Assembly (NCBI RefSeq): GCF_000766145.1
Contig: NZ_JNFB01000012.1
Span: 310,001-374,000, forward strand
Length of the DNA stretch: 64,000 nt
Direction: 5' to 3'
Source: Paenilisteria newyorkensis
GTDB taxonomy: Bacteria > Bacillota > Bacilli > Lactobacillales > Listeriaceae
Below the pieces are notes generated by a model. That model had not been told where the DNA came from. It made no database searches and saw only the letters and a program-made list of their open reading frames with translations. A program made the position numbers and the translations under genes. Every line of letters begins with the position of its first letter. The stretch's first letter is position 1. Positions 25,200-35,252 of the stretch are shown here, piece after piece.

Positions 25200-25249
25200 A
25201 AAAGCATGATGACAAGTCGTTAAATCGCGACTGTTATCATGCTTTTTTT
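25200..25249. terminator. bidirectional terminator after queT
   Basis: AAAAGCATGAT with ATCATGCTTTTTTT plus an inner AGTCG/CGACT. It serves queT and the converging small gene. Confidence 0.85.
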
Positions 25250-25457
25250 ATGATCCGCTTAATTTCTTAATAAACCAATCTTTCTGTTCTTCTACGAGCT
25301 CTGAGAACGGATCGCTTACATTTTCGACGGTAGTTGCTTCTATATAGTCCGTTTTTAATTTGCTGGCCGTGTCTTTTACATCAGGTCGTGTGAGTAAGAT
25401 ACTGACACCTAACGCGATCAGGAAACATAAGGCACCAAATCCGATTTTCTTTTTCAA
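25248..25457 (-). CDS. small membrane-anchored protein
   Basis: 69 residues. One N-terminal hydrophobic helix (IGFGALCFLIALGVSILL) is followed by a polar outside part (DVKDTASKLKTDYIEATTVE, DPFSELVEEQKDWFIKKLSGS). No known family. The start ATG is behind GGAGGGATG. It converges on queT, sharing the terminator. Confidence 0.6.
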   Translation of the reverse strand: MKKKIGFGALCFLIALGVSILLTRPDVKDTASKLKTDYIEATTVENVSDPFSELVEEQKDWFIKKLSGS

Positions 25458-25538
25458 GGCTGTCCATCCCTCCAGTAGTGGTTAAGTCCATACTACAGGA
25501 TAAAGGTGAGATGAAAATGAAAATCGTGGGAGAGTTTT

Positions 25539-25994
25539 CTAAGAATGCGTTCTTCTTGAGGAGGAAAGTGATGTTTCGGTGATTCTTGGCACGACTTTAT
25601 GCTTGGGTTCCGGTGTTGTTTTGATCGTTATTGGATAGGAAGTACTGACGCCTGCTTTTGTTGTAACGGTTAAAATGAGCTGGTTTGTCTCTTGTAATTG
25701 ATTGATAGATAGTTCTTGGTCGCGCGTATAGTCTGTTGTTTTTACATAGATAGAACCGCTGCGAATGCTCACTTTGGCGTCTTCATCCGTGGTGAACATG
25801 ATAGTAGCCGTATTTCCACTCACTAAAATATATGGGTTTGCCGCTGTATATGTGTCAATTTCGAACATTTCCATGAAGTCATTGGCGCTGTCATCGGAAG
25901 TAGTAGGACTTGTTGTGGCCGCGTTTACTGGCATATGTATGCTCGTTGAAAAGAATAAAATAAATAATAGGAATCCATAAAATCGTTTTTTCAT
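25539..25994 (-). CDS. secreted protein, unknown function
   Basis: 151 residues. The signal peptide MKKRFYGFLLFILFFSTSIH ends near NAATTS. The mature part is predicted beta (NPYILVSGNTATIMFTTDED, VSIRSGSIYVKTTDYTRDQE, TSYPITIKTTPEPK), like a single Ig-like or cadherin-like domain, with a Ser/Arg-rich tail. There is no anchor. The ATG at 25994 follows AAAGGTGG; the longer frame to 26021 lacks a site. Not recognised further. Confidence 0.65.
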   Translation of the reverse strand: MKKRFYGFLLFILFFSTSIHMPVNAATTSPTTSDDSANDFMEMFEIDTYTAANPYILVSGNTATIMFTTDEDAKVSIRSGSIYVKTTDYTRDQELSINQLQETNQLILTVTTKAGVSTSYPITIKTTPEPKHKVVPRITETSLSSSRRTHS

Positions 25995-26213
25995 GCTTAC
26001 TACCACCTTTCTATCTCTCATTATAAAACGGATAAATGAACAAACTGTGAACGAAAAACGACTAGTTTAAGAAGTTTTGATTGGAAACTAAGTATACACA
26101 AAATCGAGAAATAAGGGGATAAATATGCTTGGTTCCTATGCAAAATAGCAGGGGATAAAGCTTTATTTTTCAACGGGTTTCAGGTATTATTAAAAGAAAA
26201 GGGAGGGCGTTTT

Positions 26214-26696
26214 ATGGAACTTGAGAATTTAGCGCAGAAATTACCAGAGAAGATTAAAACAGTGTGGCGTCAAGGGTATGCGATTGCCATTTTGATATTT
26301 TTAGCGATATCGATTGGAGCGGCGATTTTATTTTATGCCATTGATGTGTCACTTTGGTGGAGCGCGATTGGCTTTGCGTTTACGATTTTATATTTTGTGT
26401 TGACATTTTTCTTGATTGTACCTTTTCGTTGGGCAAGGTGGAGTTATCAAATTCGACACGACGAGATTGAGATTCAACATGGGATTATTTTTAGAAGTCG
26501 GGTGTTGATTCCGATGATTCGGGTGCAGCATGTGGAGACGGATCAGGGACCATTGCTACGGAAGCAGAAGTTAGTTAGTGTGTCCATTTCCACTGCGGCG
26601 ACGGTACATACGATTGAGGCTGTCCAAGCGGAGGAATCGGATGCGCTCAGACACCATATTTTAGAGCTTGTAAAGGTGGCGAAGGAAGATGTATGA
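26214..26696 (+). CDS. ydbS: PH-domain (DUF304) membrane protein YdbS
   Basis: 160 residues with two membrane helices (about 22-45, 50-72) and a bacterial PH-like domain (bPH2/DUF304): YQIRHDEIEIQHGIIFRSRV, LIPMIRVQHVETDQGPLLR, VSVSISTAATVHTIEAV. It overlaps ydbT by 8 bp. The pair occurs together across Bacillales. In B. subtilis YdbS-YdbT are linked to resistance to antimicrobial peptides and sigma-W; the mechanism is unknown. Confidence 0.88.
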   Translation: MELENLAQKLPEKIKTVWRQGYAIAILIFLAISIGAAILFYAIDVSLWWSAIGFAFTILYFVLTFFLIVPFRWARWSYQIRHDEIEIQHGIIFRSRVLIPMIRVQHVETDQGPLLRKQKLVSVSISTAATVHTIEAVQAEESDALRHHILELVKVAKEDV

Positions 26697-28161
26697 AGAT
26701 AGACGTCTGCATCCGATTGCGCTTATTAAGGAATTAATTGTTAGTGTGAGACAGAGCATTATCCCGATTGCTGTTGTTATTTTTGCGGTGTTTCGAAATT
26801 TGAATGACACGGGGATACTATCGTGGTGGATGTATCCGCTACTCGTGATTGCTTTGATTATTTTGTTATTAGCACCTGCCTTGATCAAGTATTTTACATA
26901 CCGTTATCGCATGGATGATAAGGGGATTCGCGTGAAGTACGGCCTGTTTTTTAAGAAAAATATTTTTATCCCATACGAGCGAATTCAGACGGTTCAGCAG
27001 AAGCAATGGTTTTTCTATATGCCGTTTCATGTCGTTCAAATTCTAATTGAAACAGCTGGTGGTGGGAAAGCCGAGGCAGATTTGAGCGCAGTTCCGGCAA
27101 GCGTGGCACAGGAATTGAAGGATTTACGCGCTGGAAAAGTCGCGGAATTGGCGGAAGAGGAGAGCGTAGAAACGGCAGAAATTCCTGTTGTCGAGGAAAA
27201 GAATGCGAAACCACTGCTTACATTTCAGTTAGAGGTCAAGGAGTTATTGCTTATGGCGGTAACATCGGGTGGCGTCTTTGGGATTTTCTTCATCATCTTG
27301 GCATTCGGTCAGCAATTCCGTGACCTTATTCCAGCCGATTTTGTGGAAGAGCAGTTCGATACGATACTTCGTTATGGCGTGTTAATCCTTGTTATCATTG
27401 GATTTGTCGTGTTACTTATTCTTTGGGGAGTCGCGATTGTCGCTACGCTATTCAAGTATTTCCAGTTCAAGCTCATGAAGTTCGACGACCATATCGTCAT
27501 TGAAAAAGGACTACTGCAACGGGAGCATACGTCGATTGCATTTGAGCGGATTCAATCTGTTAAATTAATCGAGTCGCCGCTTCGTCAAATGCTCAAGTTG
27601 GCATCGGTGCGTGTTGTGACAGCAGGAAGTTCGGGAGATGATGAGCATTCTGGTGACATTCTGATTTTGCCGATTGTGAAAAAAGCGAAGGCACTTGAGA
27701 TATTACCGCAGTTTCTGGAGGATTATCAATTCCCAATAGAAAAGCTAGAGCGAGCGCCAAAAACGAGCTTGAGACGGTTTTTCTTTATTAATCTGATCTG
27801 GACGATTCCTGTCATTTTACTCGTCAGCATTTTACTGTTCCCATGGGGATTATTCAGCTTGTTATTGGTGCCATTGTTTACTTGGAAAGCGTACGCGGCG
27901 TATCGTGCCACAGGCTTTTACACGACGGAGACCGAGCTTGTGATGCAAGGGCGTGCTTTCATTTCTAGACAGACGAATTTCATGCTAAAGCGTCGCGTTC
28001 AATCGGTGGACTACGCGCAAAGTATTTGGATGAAAAAAGGGAATGTTGTTCACTTTACAGTACTTTTGAAGTCGGGGCAAACGCATTTGAATGCAGGCGT
28101 GCACTACATTGCTCAGCAAGATGCGAACCGACTGTATCATTGGTATCAGCCATCAAAATAA
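26689..28161 (+). CDS. ydbT: PH-domain (DUF304) membrane protein YdbT
   Basis: 490 residues with three repeats of a helix pair plus a bPH2 domain: YRMDDKGIRVKYGLFFKKNI, FDDHIVIEKGLLQREHTSIA, and FYTTETELVMQGRAFISRQT. The middle linker (about 155-180) is acidic. It is translated together with ydbS and probably forms one membrane complex with it. The likely role is envelope stress protection, inferred from the family. Confidence 0.88.
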   Translation: MYEDRRLHPIALIKELIVSVRQSIIPIAVVIFAVFRNLNDTGILSWWMYPLLVIALIILLLAPALIKYFTYRYRMDDKGIRVKYGLFFKKNIFIPYERIQTVQQKQWFFYMPFHVVQILIETAGGGKAEADLSAVPASVAQELKDLRAGKVAELAEEESVETAEIPVVEEKNAKPLLTFQLEVKELLLMAVTSGGVFGIFFIILAFGQQFRDLIPADFVEEQFDTILRYGVLILVIIGFVVLLILWGVAIVATLFKYFQFKLMKFDDHIVIEKGLLQREHTSIAFERIQSVKLIESPLRQMLKLASVRVVTAGSSGDDEHSGDILILPIVKKAKALEILPQFLEDYQFPIEKLERAPKTSLRRFFFINLIWTIPVILLVSILLFPWGLFSLLLVPLFTWKAYAAYRATGFYTTETELVMQGRAFISRQTNFMLKRRVQSVDYAQSIWMKKGNVVHFTVLLKSGQTHLNAGVHYIAQQDANRLYHWYQPSK

Positions 28162-28192
28162 GAAAGCTTTATTTAGAAAGAAGGAACCTATT

Positions 28193-29581
28193 ATGAAAAA
28201 AGTCATCATTATCGGCGGCGGTCTCACTGGATTATCCGCAGCGCATTATATCAATAAGCAGGCAAGTCAGGAAGCGGTGGACTGGCAGTTATTCGAGTCA
28301 GATGACCATTTTGGCGGGAAATTCCATACGGTGCATCGCGACGGTTTTATCATTGAAAAAGGTCCGGATTCTTTTTTAGCACGTAAGCCTGCGGGACTGG
28401 CGCTTGTTGAGGAATTGGGATTGACGGATCAATTGATTACGAATGCGACGGGAAAATCGTATATTTATCATGACGCGGCGTTACACCCGATTCCAGAAGG
28501 TTCTGTGATGGGGATTCCGACAGATATTCGGGCGCTTTTAGAGAGTGATTTATTAACGCAAGACGGCAAAATCAGAGCGTTAGAGGAATTGATGCTGGAT
28601 TCGAACGTGACAGATGAGGACCAGTCGATTGGTGACTTTTTTGAGCAACGTTTTGGTAAAGAGATGGTTGTTCGCTTAATTGAGCCGCTACTTGCTGGCA
28701 TTTATGCGGGAAACATTTATGAGATGAGTCTGCGCGCTACGTTTCCGCAGTTTGAGCAGGTGGCGAAGGAACATCGGAGTTTGATGTATGGGTTGAAGAG
28801 TCATCGACCGGAGACGGTGAATACGACTGGAACGGCTAAAACAATAGGGGCTTTTCGGACGCTTTCTGGTGGTTTATCGACGCTAACGGACGCTTTGGTG
28901 GATTCTCTTCCAGCGGAGCGATTGCATGCGAGTACGAAAGTGAAGGCGATTGAGAATACGACGGTTGTTTTGGAGAGTGGCGAGCGGATTGTTGCAGATG
29001 CGATTATTATTGCTGCGACGCATGATGTGGTGCTTTCTTTGCTTGATACGCCGGCTGTTAAACCACTAGCGGAGCAACCGATGACAAGTTTGGCGACGAT
29101 TTCGCTGGCTTTTGATAAGGCCGCAGTTCCGGAGATTCCAGAGGGCACGGGCTTTTTGGTAGCAAGAACGGGGGATTATAATATTACGGCTTGCACATGG
29201 GTACATGAAAAATGGCCGCATATGGTGCCAAAAGGGAAAATTTTGCTTCGCGGGTTTCTGGGAAAAGCAGGACAAGTTGGGTTATTAGACCAAACAGATG
29301 AGGAAATGGCAAATAAAGTGCAGGCGGACCTGAGAGAAATGATTGGGCTCACAGGGGAACCACTATTTTATGAAGTAAGCCGAATGAAGGAAGCAATGCC
29401 GCAATATACGGTGGGACATCAAGAGCGACTCGCGTTTGTGGAGAAAGAGTTGAAGCATAGCCATCCGACTGTGTTCTTAGCGGGGATGTCGTATCGTGGC
29501 GTAGGAATTCCAGACTGTATTCAGGCTGGGAAAGCAGCGGCAGATGAGGCGTGTCAACTTTTGGAGCAGGTGATGCCATGA
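28193..29581 (+). CDS. cgoX: coproporphyrinogen III / protoporphyrinogen oxidase (HemY/CgoX)
   Basis: 462 residues. The N-terminal FAD Rossmann motif IIGGGLTGLSAAHYI is followed by the flavin amine-oxidase patterns GGKFHTVHRDGFIIEKGPDS, FRTLSGGLSTLTDAL and the C-terminal VFLAGMSYRGVGIPDCIQAG. In Gram-positives this HemY-type enzyme oxidises coproporphyrinogen III to coproporphyrin III in coproporphyrin-dependent heme synthesis. The ATG at 28193 follows AGAAGGAAC. The acpS start lies within its stop codon region. It occupies the same place next to acpS and alr in L. monocytogenes. Heme made here links functionally to the HssRS/HrtBA-like cassette at 5-9 kb. Confidence 0.92.
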   Translation: MKKVIIIGGGLTGLSAAHYINKQASQEAVDWQLFESDDHFGGKFHTVHRDGFIIEKGPDSFLARKPAGLALVEELGLTDQLITNATGKSYIYHDAALHPIPEGSVMGIPTDIRALLESDLLTQDGKIRALEELMLDSNVTDEDQSIGDFFEQRFGKEMVVRLIEPLLAGIYAGNIYEMSLRATFPQFEQVAKEHRSLMYGLKSHRPETVNTTGTAKTIGAFRTLSGGLSTLTDALVDSLPAERLHASTKVKAIENTTVVLESGERIVADAIIIAATHDVVLSLLDTPAVKPLAEQPMTSLATISLAFDKAAVPEIPEGTGFLVARTGDYNITACTWVHEKWPHMVPKGKILLRGFLGKAGQVGLLDQTDEEMANKVQADLREMIGLTGEPLFYEVSRMKEAMPQYTVGHQERLAFVEKELKHSHPTVFLAGMSYRGVGIPDCIQAGKAAADEACQLLEQVMP

Positions 29582-29961
29582 TAAAGGGTGTCGGGTTAGA
29601 TATGATTGATTTAGATCGTGTGGAGAAGGTTTTGGAGCACAATCCGCGGTTTGTGGAACGCATTCTGACGGATGAGGAGCAGAAGTTGCTCGCTAAGTAT
29701 AGTGGTTCGCGCAAGGTGGAGTTTTTGGCGGGACGTTTTTCTGCGAAGGAAGCCTATGCAAAGGCGAACGGGACGGGATTTGGGAAGGATCTCAGTTTTA
29801 CGGATGTGGAAATTTTGACATTGCCGAATGGGCGGCCGATTTTAACGAAGCCAAAGCGTTTGGATGAGCAGGTTTTTGTCAGCATTACGCATACGGGGAG
29901 AAGTGCTGCAGCGCAAGTCATCATTGAAGAAATAGATCGGGGGCGGAAAGAATGGCAGTAA
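29578..29961 (+). CDS. acpS: holo-[acyl-carrier-protein] synthase
   Basis: 127 residues. AcpS transfers the 4'-phosphopantetheine arm from CoA to acyl carrier protein. Signature motifs are [12 protein letters not shown] (metal-binding Asp) and [14 protein letters not shown] (Glu/Lys site), with the C-terminal [15 protein letters not shown]. The ATG at 29578 overlaps the upstream stop (ATGATAA), and its end overlaps alr by 10 bp, so the three genes form one translationally linked unit. Confidence 0.95.
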   Translation: MIKGVGLDMIDLDRVEKVLEHNPRFVERILTDEEQKLLAKYSGSRKVEFLAGRFSAKEAYAKANGTGFGKDLSFTDVEILTLPNGRPILTKPKRLDEQVFVSITHTGRSAAAQVIIEEIDRGRKEWQ

Positions 29962-31049
29962 CAGGATGGCATCGCCCGACTTGGGCGGAAGTGGATCGTG
30001 CGGCGATCAGGGCTAATATTCAGAATGAGCGGACGCATTTACCAGAGAATGTAGCTTTGTTCGCTGTTGTTAAAGCGGATGCGTACGGGCACGGGATGGT
30101 GGAAGTCGCAAAAACAGCGAAGGAAGCTGGTGCCAAAGGTTTTTGTGTTGCGATTTTGGATGAGGCTTTGGCGTTGCGAGAAGCGGGATTTGATGATTTT
30201 ATTTTGGTGATGGGGGCAGTTCCGCAGGCGTTTGCAGGAGTTGCCGCGCAAAAACGGATTGCCGTTACAGTTTTTGACATCGAATGGTTAACCGGATTAG
30301 CGCCGTTACCAACGAATCTGGATGTTCATTTGAAAGTGGATACGGGCATGGGACGGTTAGGATTGCGTTCTATGGAAGCAGTGCGTGAGATAGAGGCGGA
30401 GATCGCTAAACGAGAGGACATCACGATAGAAGGTATTTTTACACATTTCGCGACGGCGGATCAATTGGAAACATCCTATTTCGAGAAGCAACTGGCTTGT
30501 TTTCGGGAGGTTGTAGGTTCGATGGAGGTACGCCCGACTTTAGTACATTGTGCGAATAGCGCTACGGCTTTATTGCATGAGCAGGCGGATTTTGATGCGG
30601 TGCGTTTCGGGATTTCGATGTATGGATTAACGCCGTCACCGGAAATTGTTCCTGCTTTACCGTTTGAGCTACGCCCAGCTTTATCGCTATACACGGAAAT
30701 GGTGCAGGTGAAGGAATTGATGCCTGGAGATCATGTGAGCTACGGCGCCACGTATGAAGCGGAAGAACGTGAATGGGTTGCGACATTGCCTGTTGGTTAC
30801 GCGGACGGTTTTATACGTGCGTATTCAGGATTTCAGGTGTCGGTGGATGGTGTTTTGATGCCGGTTATTGGTCGGGTTTGTATGGATCAGTGTATCATTA
30901 AATTACCGCGCGAATATCCAGTTGGGACAAAAGTGACGCTCATTGGTGGGCCAAACTCGGCAGACGTTGCGGCAAGCCACTTGAACACGATTAATTATGA
31001 AATTACATGCCTTATTTCGGAACGAGTACCAAAAAAATACATCAATTGA
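29952..31049 (+). CDS. alr: alanine racemase
   Basis: A 365-residue PLP enzyme making D-Ala for peptidoglycan and teichoic acids. The PLP lysine lies in [10 protein letters not shown]; other marks are [14 protein letters not shown], the catalytic-Tyr region [19 protein letters not shown] and RVCMDQCII. It supplies Ddl (13134). Overlap with acpS and the spacing before mazEF are as in Listeria. Confidence 0.95.
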   Translation: MAVTGWHRPTWAEVDRAAIRANIQNERTHLPENVALFAVVKADAYGHGMVEVAKTAKEAGAKGFCVAILDEALALREAGFDDFILVMGAVPQAFAGVAAQKRIAVTVFDIEWLTGLAPLPTNLDVHLKVDTGMGRLGLRSMEAVREIEAEIAKREDITIEGIFTHFATADQLETSYFEKQLACFREVVGSMEVRPTLVHCANSATALLHEQADFDAVRFGISMYGLTPSPEIVPALPFELRPALSLYTEMVQVKELMPGDHVSYGATYEAEEREWVATLPVGYADGFIRAYSGFQVSVDGVLMPVIGRVCMDQCIIKLPREYPVGTKVTLIGGPNSADVAASHLNTINYEITCLISERVPKKYIN

Positions 31050-31265
31050 GGGTTTTTTACGTGCATAGTTTTTGATTAGGAATTATAATGAGAAAGTACA
31101 CACCATATTTCCTAACTCTTAGGTATTCAGTCTAGCCTAAAAGATAGGGAATCAGGTCTAATAGCGTATTTTTAGTGAAAAACACTCCGAAAAGCCTTTC
31201 AATCGCGCGTCTATAATGTTACGATATACATGTTATGGAGTAATACACAGCTGGGGGTGTGACGC
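31050..31265 (+). promoter_or_regulatory. alr-mazEF intergenic region
   Basis: 216 bp with TATAATG near 31214 in a good position for a mazE promoter. No gene is seen. Upstream are AT-rich sequence and a CCTAACTC/TAGCCTA stretch without clear pairing. Confidence 0.4.
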
Positions 31266-31544
31266 GTGTTAGAAAAGACAGACACGACAGAAATCTGGGT
31301 AGAAATGACGCAGCAGGTATTGGACGACTTAGATGAGGCTCGGGCAAAAGAAAAAATGGGGCGGAGTGAAATGATTATGGAAGCAACACAACAGTTTTTA
31401 CGTCAAAGAAAAGCACGCGATTTGCGTGACGAAATGGAACGTGGGTATACTGAAATGGCTTCTATTAACTTTTCGATTGCATGTGAATGTACACATGTAG
31501 AATCGGAAGCCGAGGATAAAAATTTACAAGTTTTAGGAGGATGA
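31266..31544 (+). CDS. mazE: MazE-type antitoxin
   Basis: 92 residues of the ribbon-helix-helix antitoxin type: [20 protein letters not shown] and [18 protein letters not shown] form the DNA-binding part. The acidic C-terminal end ([16 protein letters not shown]) would wrap around the toxin. It overlaps the toxin frame and is the first gene ahead of the sigma-B module, the conserved place in Bacillus and Listeria. It probably autorepresses the pair. Confidence 0.9.
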   Translation: MLEKTDTTEIWVEMTQQVLDDLDEARAKEKMGRSEMIMEATQQFLRQRKARDLRDEMERGYTEMASINFSIACECTHVESEAEDKNLQVLGG

Positions 31545-31552
31545 ATGAGCCG

Positions 31553-31897
31553 ATGGTGAAGCGTGGGGATGTTTACTACGCGGACTTATCTCCTGTTGTT
31601 GGAAGTGAACAAGGGGGAATACGGCCTGTTCTCGTTATTCAAAACGATATTGGCAATCGATTTAGTCCTACTGTCATCGTGGCGGCAATTACGGCAAAGA
31701 TTTCTAAAGCCAAATTGCCGACTCACGTTGAGGCAGCTCGAAAACATGGTTTTGATCGTGATTCTGTTATTTTGTTAGAACAGGTGAGAACGATTGATAA
31801 ACAACGCTTGACGGACAAGATTACGCATTTGGACGATAACTTGATGAATCAGGTAAACAAGGCGTTAGAAATTAGCATGGGCTTAGTAGATTTTTAA
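31553..31897 (+). CDS. mazF: MazF endoribonuclease toxin
   Basis: 114 residues. [20 protein letters not shown] and [20 protein letters not shown] are the MazF/NdoA core, with the catalytic Arg in IRPVL and the Ser/Thr in [11 protein letters not shown]. It cleaves single-stranded mRNA (UACAU-type sites in the Bacillus enzyme). The ATG at 31553 (MVKRGD) fits family N-termini; an ATG at 31541 directly abuts AGGAGG and is too close. Confidence 0.92.
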   Translation: MVKRGDVYYADLSPVVGSEQGGIRPVLVIQNDIGNRFSPTVIVAAITAKISKAKLPTHVEAARKHGFDRDSVILLEQVRTIDKQRLTDKITHLDDNLMNQVNKALEISMGLVDF

Positions 31898-32209
31898 AAT
31901 TGCGAATATTTATGAGTAGTAGAGCGGATGTATCTTTTACATAATTGATGATTAGGGACGGCTTTACTAGGTGAATGATGAGTCAGTACGTGAAGGTTTC
32001 GCGAAGATTCAAAGGAACAAAAAAAGAATTACATATTAGATGTTACTTGAGTTTAGAATATAATGTCTGGCTTTTAGTACCCGACATGAGAAAAGCTTCT
32101 TAGGCTGTGGCAAACCCCATTTTGCTCCCCCCCTTGCTTTTCTTGTGTCTCTTTTTTTTAGAAAGATTAGACTAGGCTTCAATCAAGGAGAAAGGTTGGA
32201 AATAGAGAT
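31898..32209 (+). promoter_or_regulatory. mazF-rsbR intergenic region with rsbR promoter
   Basis: 312 bp. TATAAT (32059-32064) with TTAGAT at a 17 bp distance is a plausible sigma-A promoter. GCTTTT...AAAAGC (about 32070-32096) could form a hairpin behind it. A T/C-rich tract (CCCCCCCTTGCTTTTC) precedes the gene. No reading frame is supported. Confidence 0.45.
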
Positions 32210-33049
32210 ATGTATAGAGATTTTGCGAATTTTATCCATACAAACAAAGATGTGTTGCTAGGTAAGTGGATGGAACAGATGAAGGAGCAGGCGGACCCAG
32301 CAATTCTACTGGTGACGAGTGATATTCTATATGAGGATACAAGTCGCGAATTTTTAGATTTGATTGTTGCTAATGTGCTGGGGACGAAAGATGGTTCCTT
32401 TAATGAAAAACTGGATGACTTCGCGCAAAAAGTGGTGCATCTTGGTTGGTCGGTACATTTTGTGACGGCGGGCTTGCGAACGTTTGGACTTCTTGTGTAT
32501 AGCGAAATGAAGCGGCAAGGGTTGTTTAGTACTGTGAAAAAGAATGCGGATGAGGATATTTATTATCATTTTGAGAATTGGTTATCCTCGATGTATAATG
32601 TGGTTGTGAACGCGTATGCCGATTCTTGGGAGAAGACGGTGTCGATTCAGAAAACGGCGTTACAGGAGCTTTCGGCACCGCTTTTACCGATTTTTGATGG
32701 GATTTCGGTGATGCCGCTTATTGGAACGATTGATACGGAGCGGGCGAAGCTGATCATGGAGAATTTGCTGATTGGCGTCGTGAAGAATCGCTCGGATGTT
32801 GTGCTGATTGACATTACCGGGGTTCCAATTGTGGACACGATGGTGGCGCATCACATTATTCAAGCCAGTGATGCGGTCAGGTTGGTGGGATGCCAAGCGA
32901 TGCTCGTTGGAATCAGACCGGAGATTGCGCAGACGATTGTGAATTTAGGGATAGAATTAGATCAAGTTATCACGACGAGCACGATGAAAAAAGGCATGGA
33001 GAAGGCACTCGCGATGACGAATAGAGAGATTGTAGAAAAAGAGGAGTGA
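32210..33049 (+). CDS. rsbR: stressosome sensor/scaffold RsbR
   Basis: 279 residues. The N-terminal non-heme globin-like sensor domain (1-150) is followed by a C-terminal STAS domain (VIDI equivalent [20 protein letters not shown]). The STAS part contains the Thr phosphorylated by RsbT in ITGVPIVDT and a second Thr later. With RsbS it forms the large stressosome complex that holds RsbT until stress. First gene of the eight-gene rsb-sigB order. Confidence 0.92.
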   Translation: MYRDFANFIHTNKDVLLGKWMEQMKEQADPAILLVTSDILYEDTSREFLDLIVANVLGTKDGSFNEKLDDFAQKVVHLGWSVHFVTAGLRTFGLLVYSEMKRQGLFSTVKKNADEDIYYHFENWLSSMYNVVVNAYADSWEKTVSIQKTALQELSAPLLPIFDGISVMPLIGTIDTERAKLIMENLLIGVVKNRSDVVLIDITGVPIVDTMVAHHIIQASDAVRLVGCQAMLVGIRPEIAQTIVNLGIELDQVITTSTMKKGMEKALAMTNREIVEKEE

Positions 33050-33053
33050 GAGA

Positions 33054-33410
33054 ATGGGAATTCCGATTTTGAAATTGGGAGAATGTCTATTAATTTCCAT
33101 CCAGAGTGAACTCGATGACCATACGGCGGTAGAATTCCAAGAGGATCTGCTTGCCAAAATCCATGAAACATCTGCAAGGGGAGTCGTGATTGACATTACG
33201 TCGATTGATTTTATTGATTCCTTCATTGCAAAAATTTTAGGCGATGTTGTCAGCATGTCTCGATTGATGGGAGCGACAGTGGTTGTGACGGGAATCCAGC
33301 CGGCAGTTGCGATTACATTGATTGAGCTTGGTATTACATTCGAAGGTGTCCTTTCCGCGATGGATCTAGAAAGCGGTTTGGAAAAATTAAAACAGGAATT
33401 GGGGGAATAG
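33054..33410 (+). CDS. rsbS: stressosome STAS protein RsbS
   Basis: 118 residues, one STAS domain. [20 protein letters not shown] carries the Ser phosphorylated by RsbT (IDSFIAK). It antagonises RsbT by binding it in the stressosome. It follows rsbR by 4 bp and rsbT starts 2 bp after it, a tight operon. Confidence 0.93.
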   Translation: MGIPILKLGECLLISIQSELDDHTAVEFQEDLLAKIHETSARGVVIDITSIDFIDSFIAKILGDVVSMSRLMGATVVVTGIQPAVAITLIELGITFEGVLSAMDLESGLEKLKQELGE

Positions 33411-33412
33411 AG

Positions 33413-33823
33413 ATGGAATTCCAATCCTGTGTCAAGATTATCAATGAGTGGGACATTGTCGCCGCTCGCCAGTTAGGACGAAAAGTATCGAAGGAAATCG
33501 GTTTTGGTACGGTGGACCAAGCAAGAATCACGACGGCAATTAGTGAGCTTGCGCGAAATATTTTTCTCTATGCGGGAACTGGAGAGATATGTATTGAAAA
33601 GGTAGCAGAAGCAGGAAAAGACGGGCTGAAAATTATAGCGAAAGATAAAGGCCCAGGAATAAAAGATGTCAGACAAGTGATGCAAGATGGTTACACAACA
33701 TCTGGTGGTCTGGGTGCAGGTTTGCCAGGCGTGAAGCGGTTGATGGACACGTTTGATTTAGTATCTAACGTGGAAGAAGGGGCACAGGGAACCATTATTA
33801 CAACACATAAGTGGGTCCGCTAG
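33413..33823 (+). CDS. rsbT: switch kinase RsbT
   Basis: A 136-residue GHKL-fold Ser/Thr kinase: N-box TTAISELARNIFLYAG, KDKGPGI (G1) and GGLGAGLPGVKRLMD (G2). It phosphorylates RsbS/RsbR under stress, is released, and then activates phosphatase RsbU. ATG behind GGGGGAAT. Confidence 0.93.
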   Translation: MEFQSCVKIINEWDIVAARQLGRKVSKEIGFGTVDQARITTAISELARNIFLYAGTGEICIEKVAEAGKDGLKIIAKDKGPGIKDVRQVMQDGYTTSGGLGAGLPGVKRLMDTFDLVSNVEEGAQGTIITTHKWVR

Positions 33824-33838
33824 GGGGGACGACGCTAG

Positions 33839-34852
33839 ATGGAAGATAGGGAGATTAAGGAATTTAAAGAGAAATATCGTGACATTATGCTGAAATACTT
33901 AGAACATCAAGATGAAGAAATATTGTATTCATGCGAAAGATTGACGCGTGAAGCGATGGAAAATCGGGTGGCGCCAGAGGAAGTGGTGAATCTGCATCGC
34001 TCGATTTTAGAGGAATATGATGCGGATTTGCCGGAATATGTCTCTTCTTCGTTTGACGTGTTACTTGAGATGATGGTCGGCTACGGGCTGGCCCACATGG
34101 AGCATCTTAGCTTGCGTACGGAGCAGATAGCGCTTCGGCGTGAAATTGCGCAGGCTGAGGACATGCAAAAAACGATGATGAAATCGGACATTCCGATGGT
34201 TAAAGGCCTTGAGGTTGGTGCGGTGAGCGTGCCGATGCGTCAGATGAGTGGTGATTTTTACAGTTTTACGAATGAGGGCGAGGATAAAATCAGTGTGACG
34301 CTTGCGGATGTGATTGGAAAAGGTATTCCAGCGGCGTTTAGTATGTCGATGCTGAAATATGCAGCGGATAGCTATGGCGGTGATACGAAGACGCCGAGTG
34401 AGATGTTGCAGAATCTGAATGCAGTGGCGGAAACGAACATTGCGGATAATATGTTTATTACGATGTTTTATGGGTTGTATGACACGGCGCACCACTTGTT
34501 TGAATTTGCGTCGGCGGGGCATGAAGTGGGACTGTATTTTAGCGCAAAAACGCGACAGTTTACCGATTTGTATGCGCGTGGTTTACCGCTTGGTATTGAT
34601 CGCAGCGCTACGTATCGTGCTTTTGAGAAGGAAGTGGAGTTGGACGATATGATTTTTATTATGTCGGATGGTGTGACGGAAACGCGGACAGCGGATGGAT
34701 TCATTGAACGTGAGGATTTGATTGCTGTTTTTGAAGAGCGCATTGATTTGCCGCCTCAGAGGTTGGTTAAGGAGGTGTATGATCACTTGTGTAAAGTCCA
34801 GGACTATGAATTGCGCGACGATTTTACACTCATTTGTTTAAAACGTGTTTAG
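33839..34852 (+). CDS. rsbU: PP2C phosphatase RsbU
   Basis: 337 residues. The helical N-terminal RsbT-binding domain (1-115) and a linker are followed by a SpoIIE/PP2C domain with metal-binding Asp in MSGDFYSF, LADVIGKGIPAAFSM and FIMSDGVTE. It dephosphorylates RsbV-P, which frees sigma-B. The ATG sits behind GGGGGGAC. A candidate sigma-B promoter overlaps its end. Confidence 0.93.
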   Translation: MEDREIKEFKEKYRDIMLKYLEHQDEEILYSCERLTREAMENRVAPEEVVNLHRSILEEYDADLPEYVSSSFDVLLEMMVGYGLAHMEHLSLRTEQIALRREIAQAEDMQKTMMKSDIPMVKGLEVGAVSVPMRQMSGDFYSFTNEGEDKISVTLADVIGKGIPAAFSMSMLKYAADSYGGDTKTPSEMLQNLNAVAETNIADNMFITMFYGLYDTAHHLFEFASAGHEVGLYFSAKTRQFTDLYARGLPLGIDRSATYRAFEKEVELDDMIFIMSDGVTETRTADGFIEREDLIAVFEERIDLPPQRLVKEVYDHLCKVQDYELRDDFTLICLKRV

Positions 34853-34872
34853 GGTAATGGTATTCAGGGTAA
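34836..34872 (+). promoter_or_regulatory. candidate sigma-B promoter inside the operon, before rsbV
   Basis: GTTT (34836 or 34847) and GGGTAA (34852 or 34867) are the sigma-B -35 and -10 core words. Their spacings here (12 or 16) straddle the usual 13-15, so the exact pairing is unsure. An autoregulatory promoter at this place is known in Listeria and Bacillus. Confidence 0.5.
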
Positions 34873-34907
34873 GTATTCTGGATATACAAAATGGGCGAGG
34901 TGAAATG

Positions 34908-35252
34908 ATGAATATCAAAGTAGAGATCAGAGAAACTGATAGTAATCATGCGAAAGTAGTTGTGGGTGGCGAGATTGACGCGTACACGGCACCGAAATTA
35001 AAAGAGGCCTTGAGCGAGTTTGTGGATCAAGATAATTTCAAGTTACAGATTGATTTAGCTGGTGTGAGTTACATGGACAGCACGGGTTTAGGCGTTTTTG
35101 TTGGCCTGTTTAAAAACTTGCGTGCGAAGAAGAGTGAATTGGAATTGGTTGGATTGTCGGATCGTATTTATCGTTTATTCGAGATTACTGGTTTGACTGA
35201 TATTATTGAAATCAAAAATGTAGAGGGTGAAATGAATGGCAACAATGTATGA
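34908..35252 (+). CDS. rsbV: anti-anti-sigma factor RsbV
   Basis: 114 residues, a STAS domain with [15 protein letters not shown] and the regulatory Ser in [13 protein letters not shown]. Unphosphorylated RsbV binds RsbW and releases sigma-B. The start at 34908 gives the length usual for Listeria; the frame opens further upstream but lacks a ribosome site there. It overlaps rsbW by 17 bp. Confidence 0.94.
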   Translation: MNIKVEIRETDSNHAKVVVGGEIDAYTAPKLKEALSEFVDQDNFKLQIDLAGVSYMDSTGLGVFVGLFKNLRAKKSELELVGLSDRIYRLFEITGLTDIIEIKNVEGEMNGNNV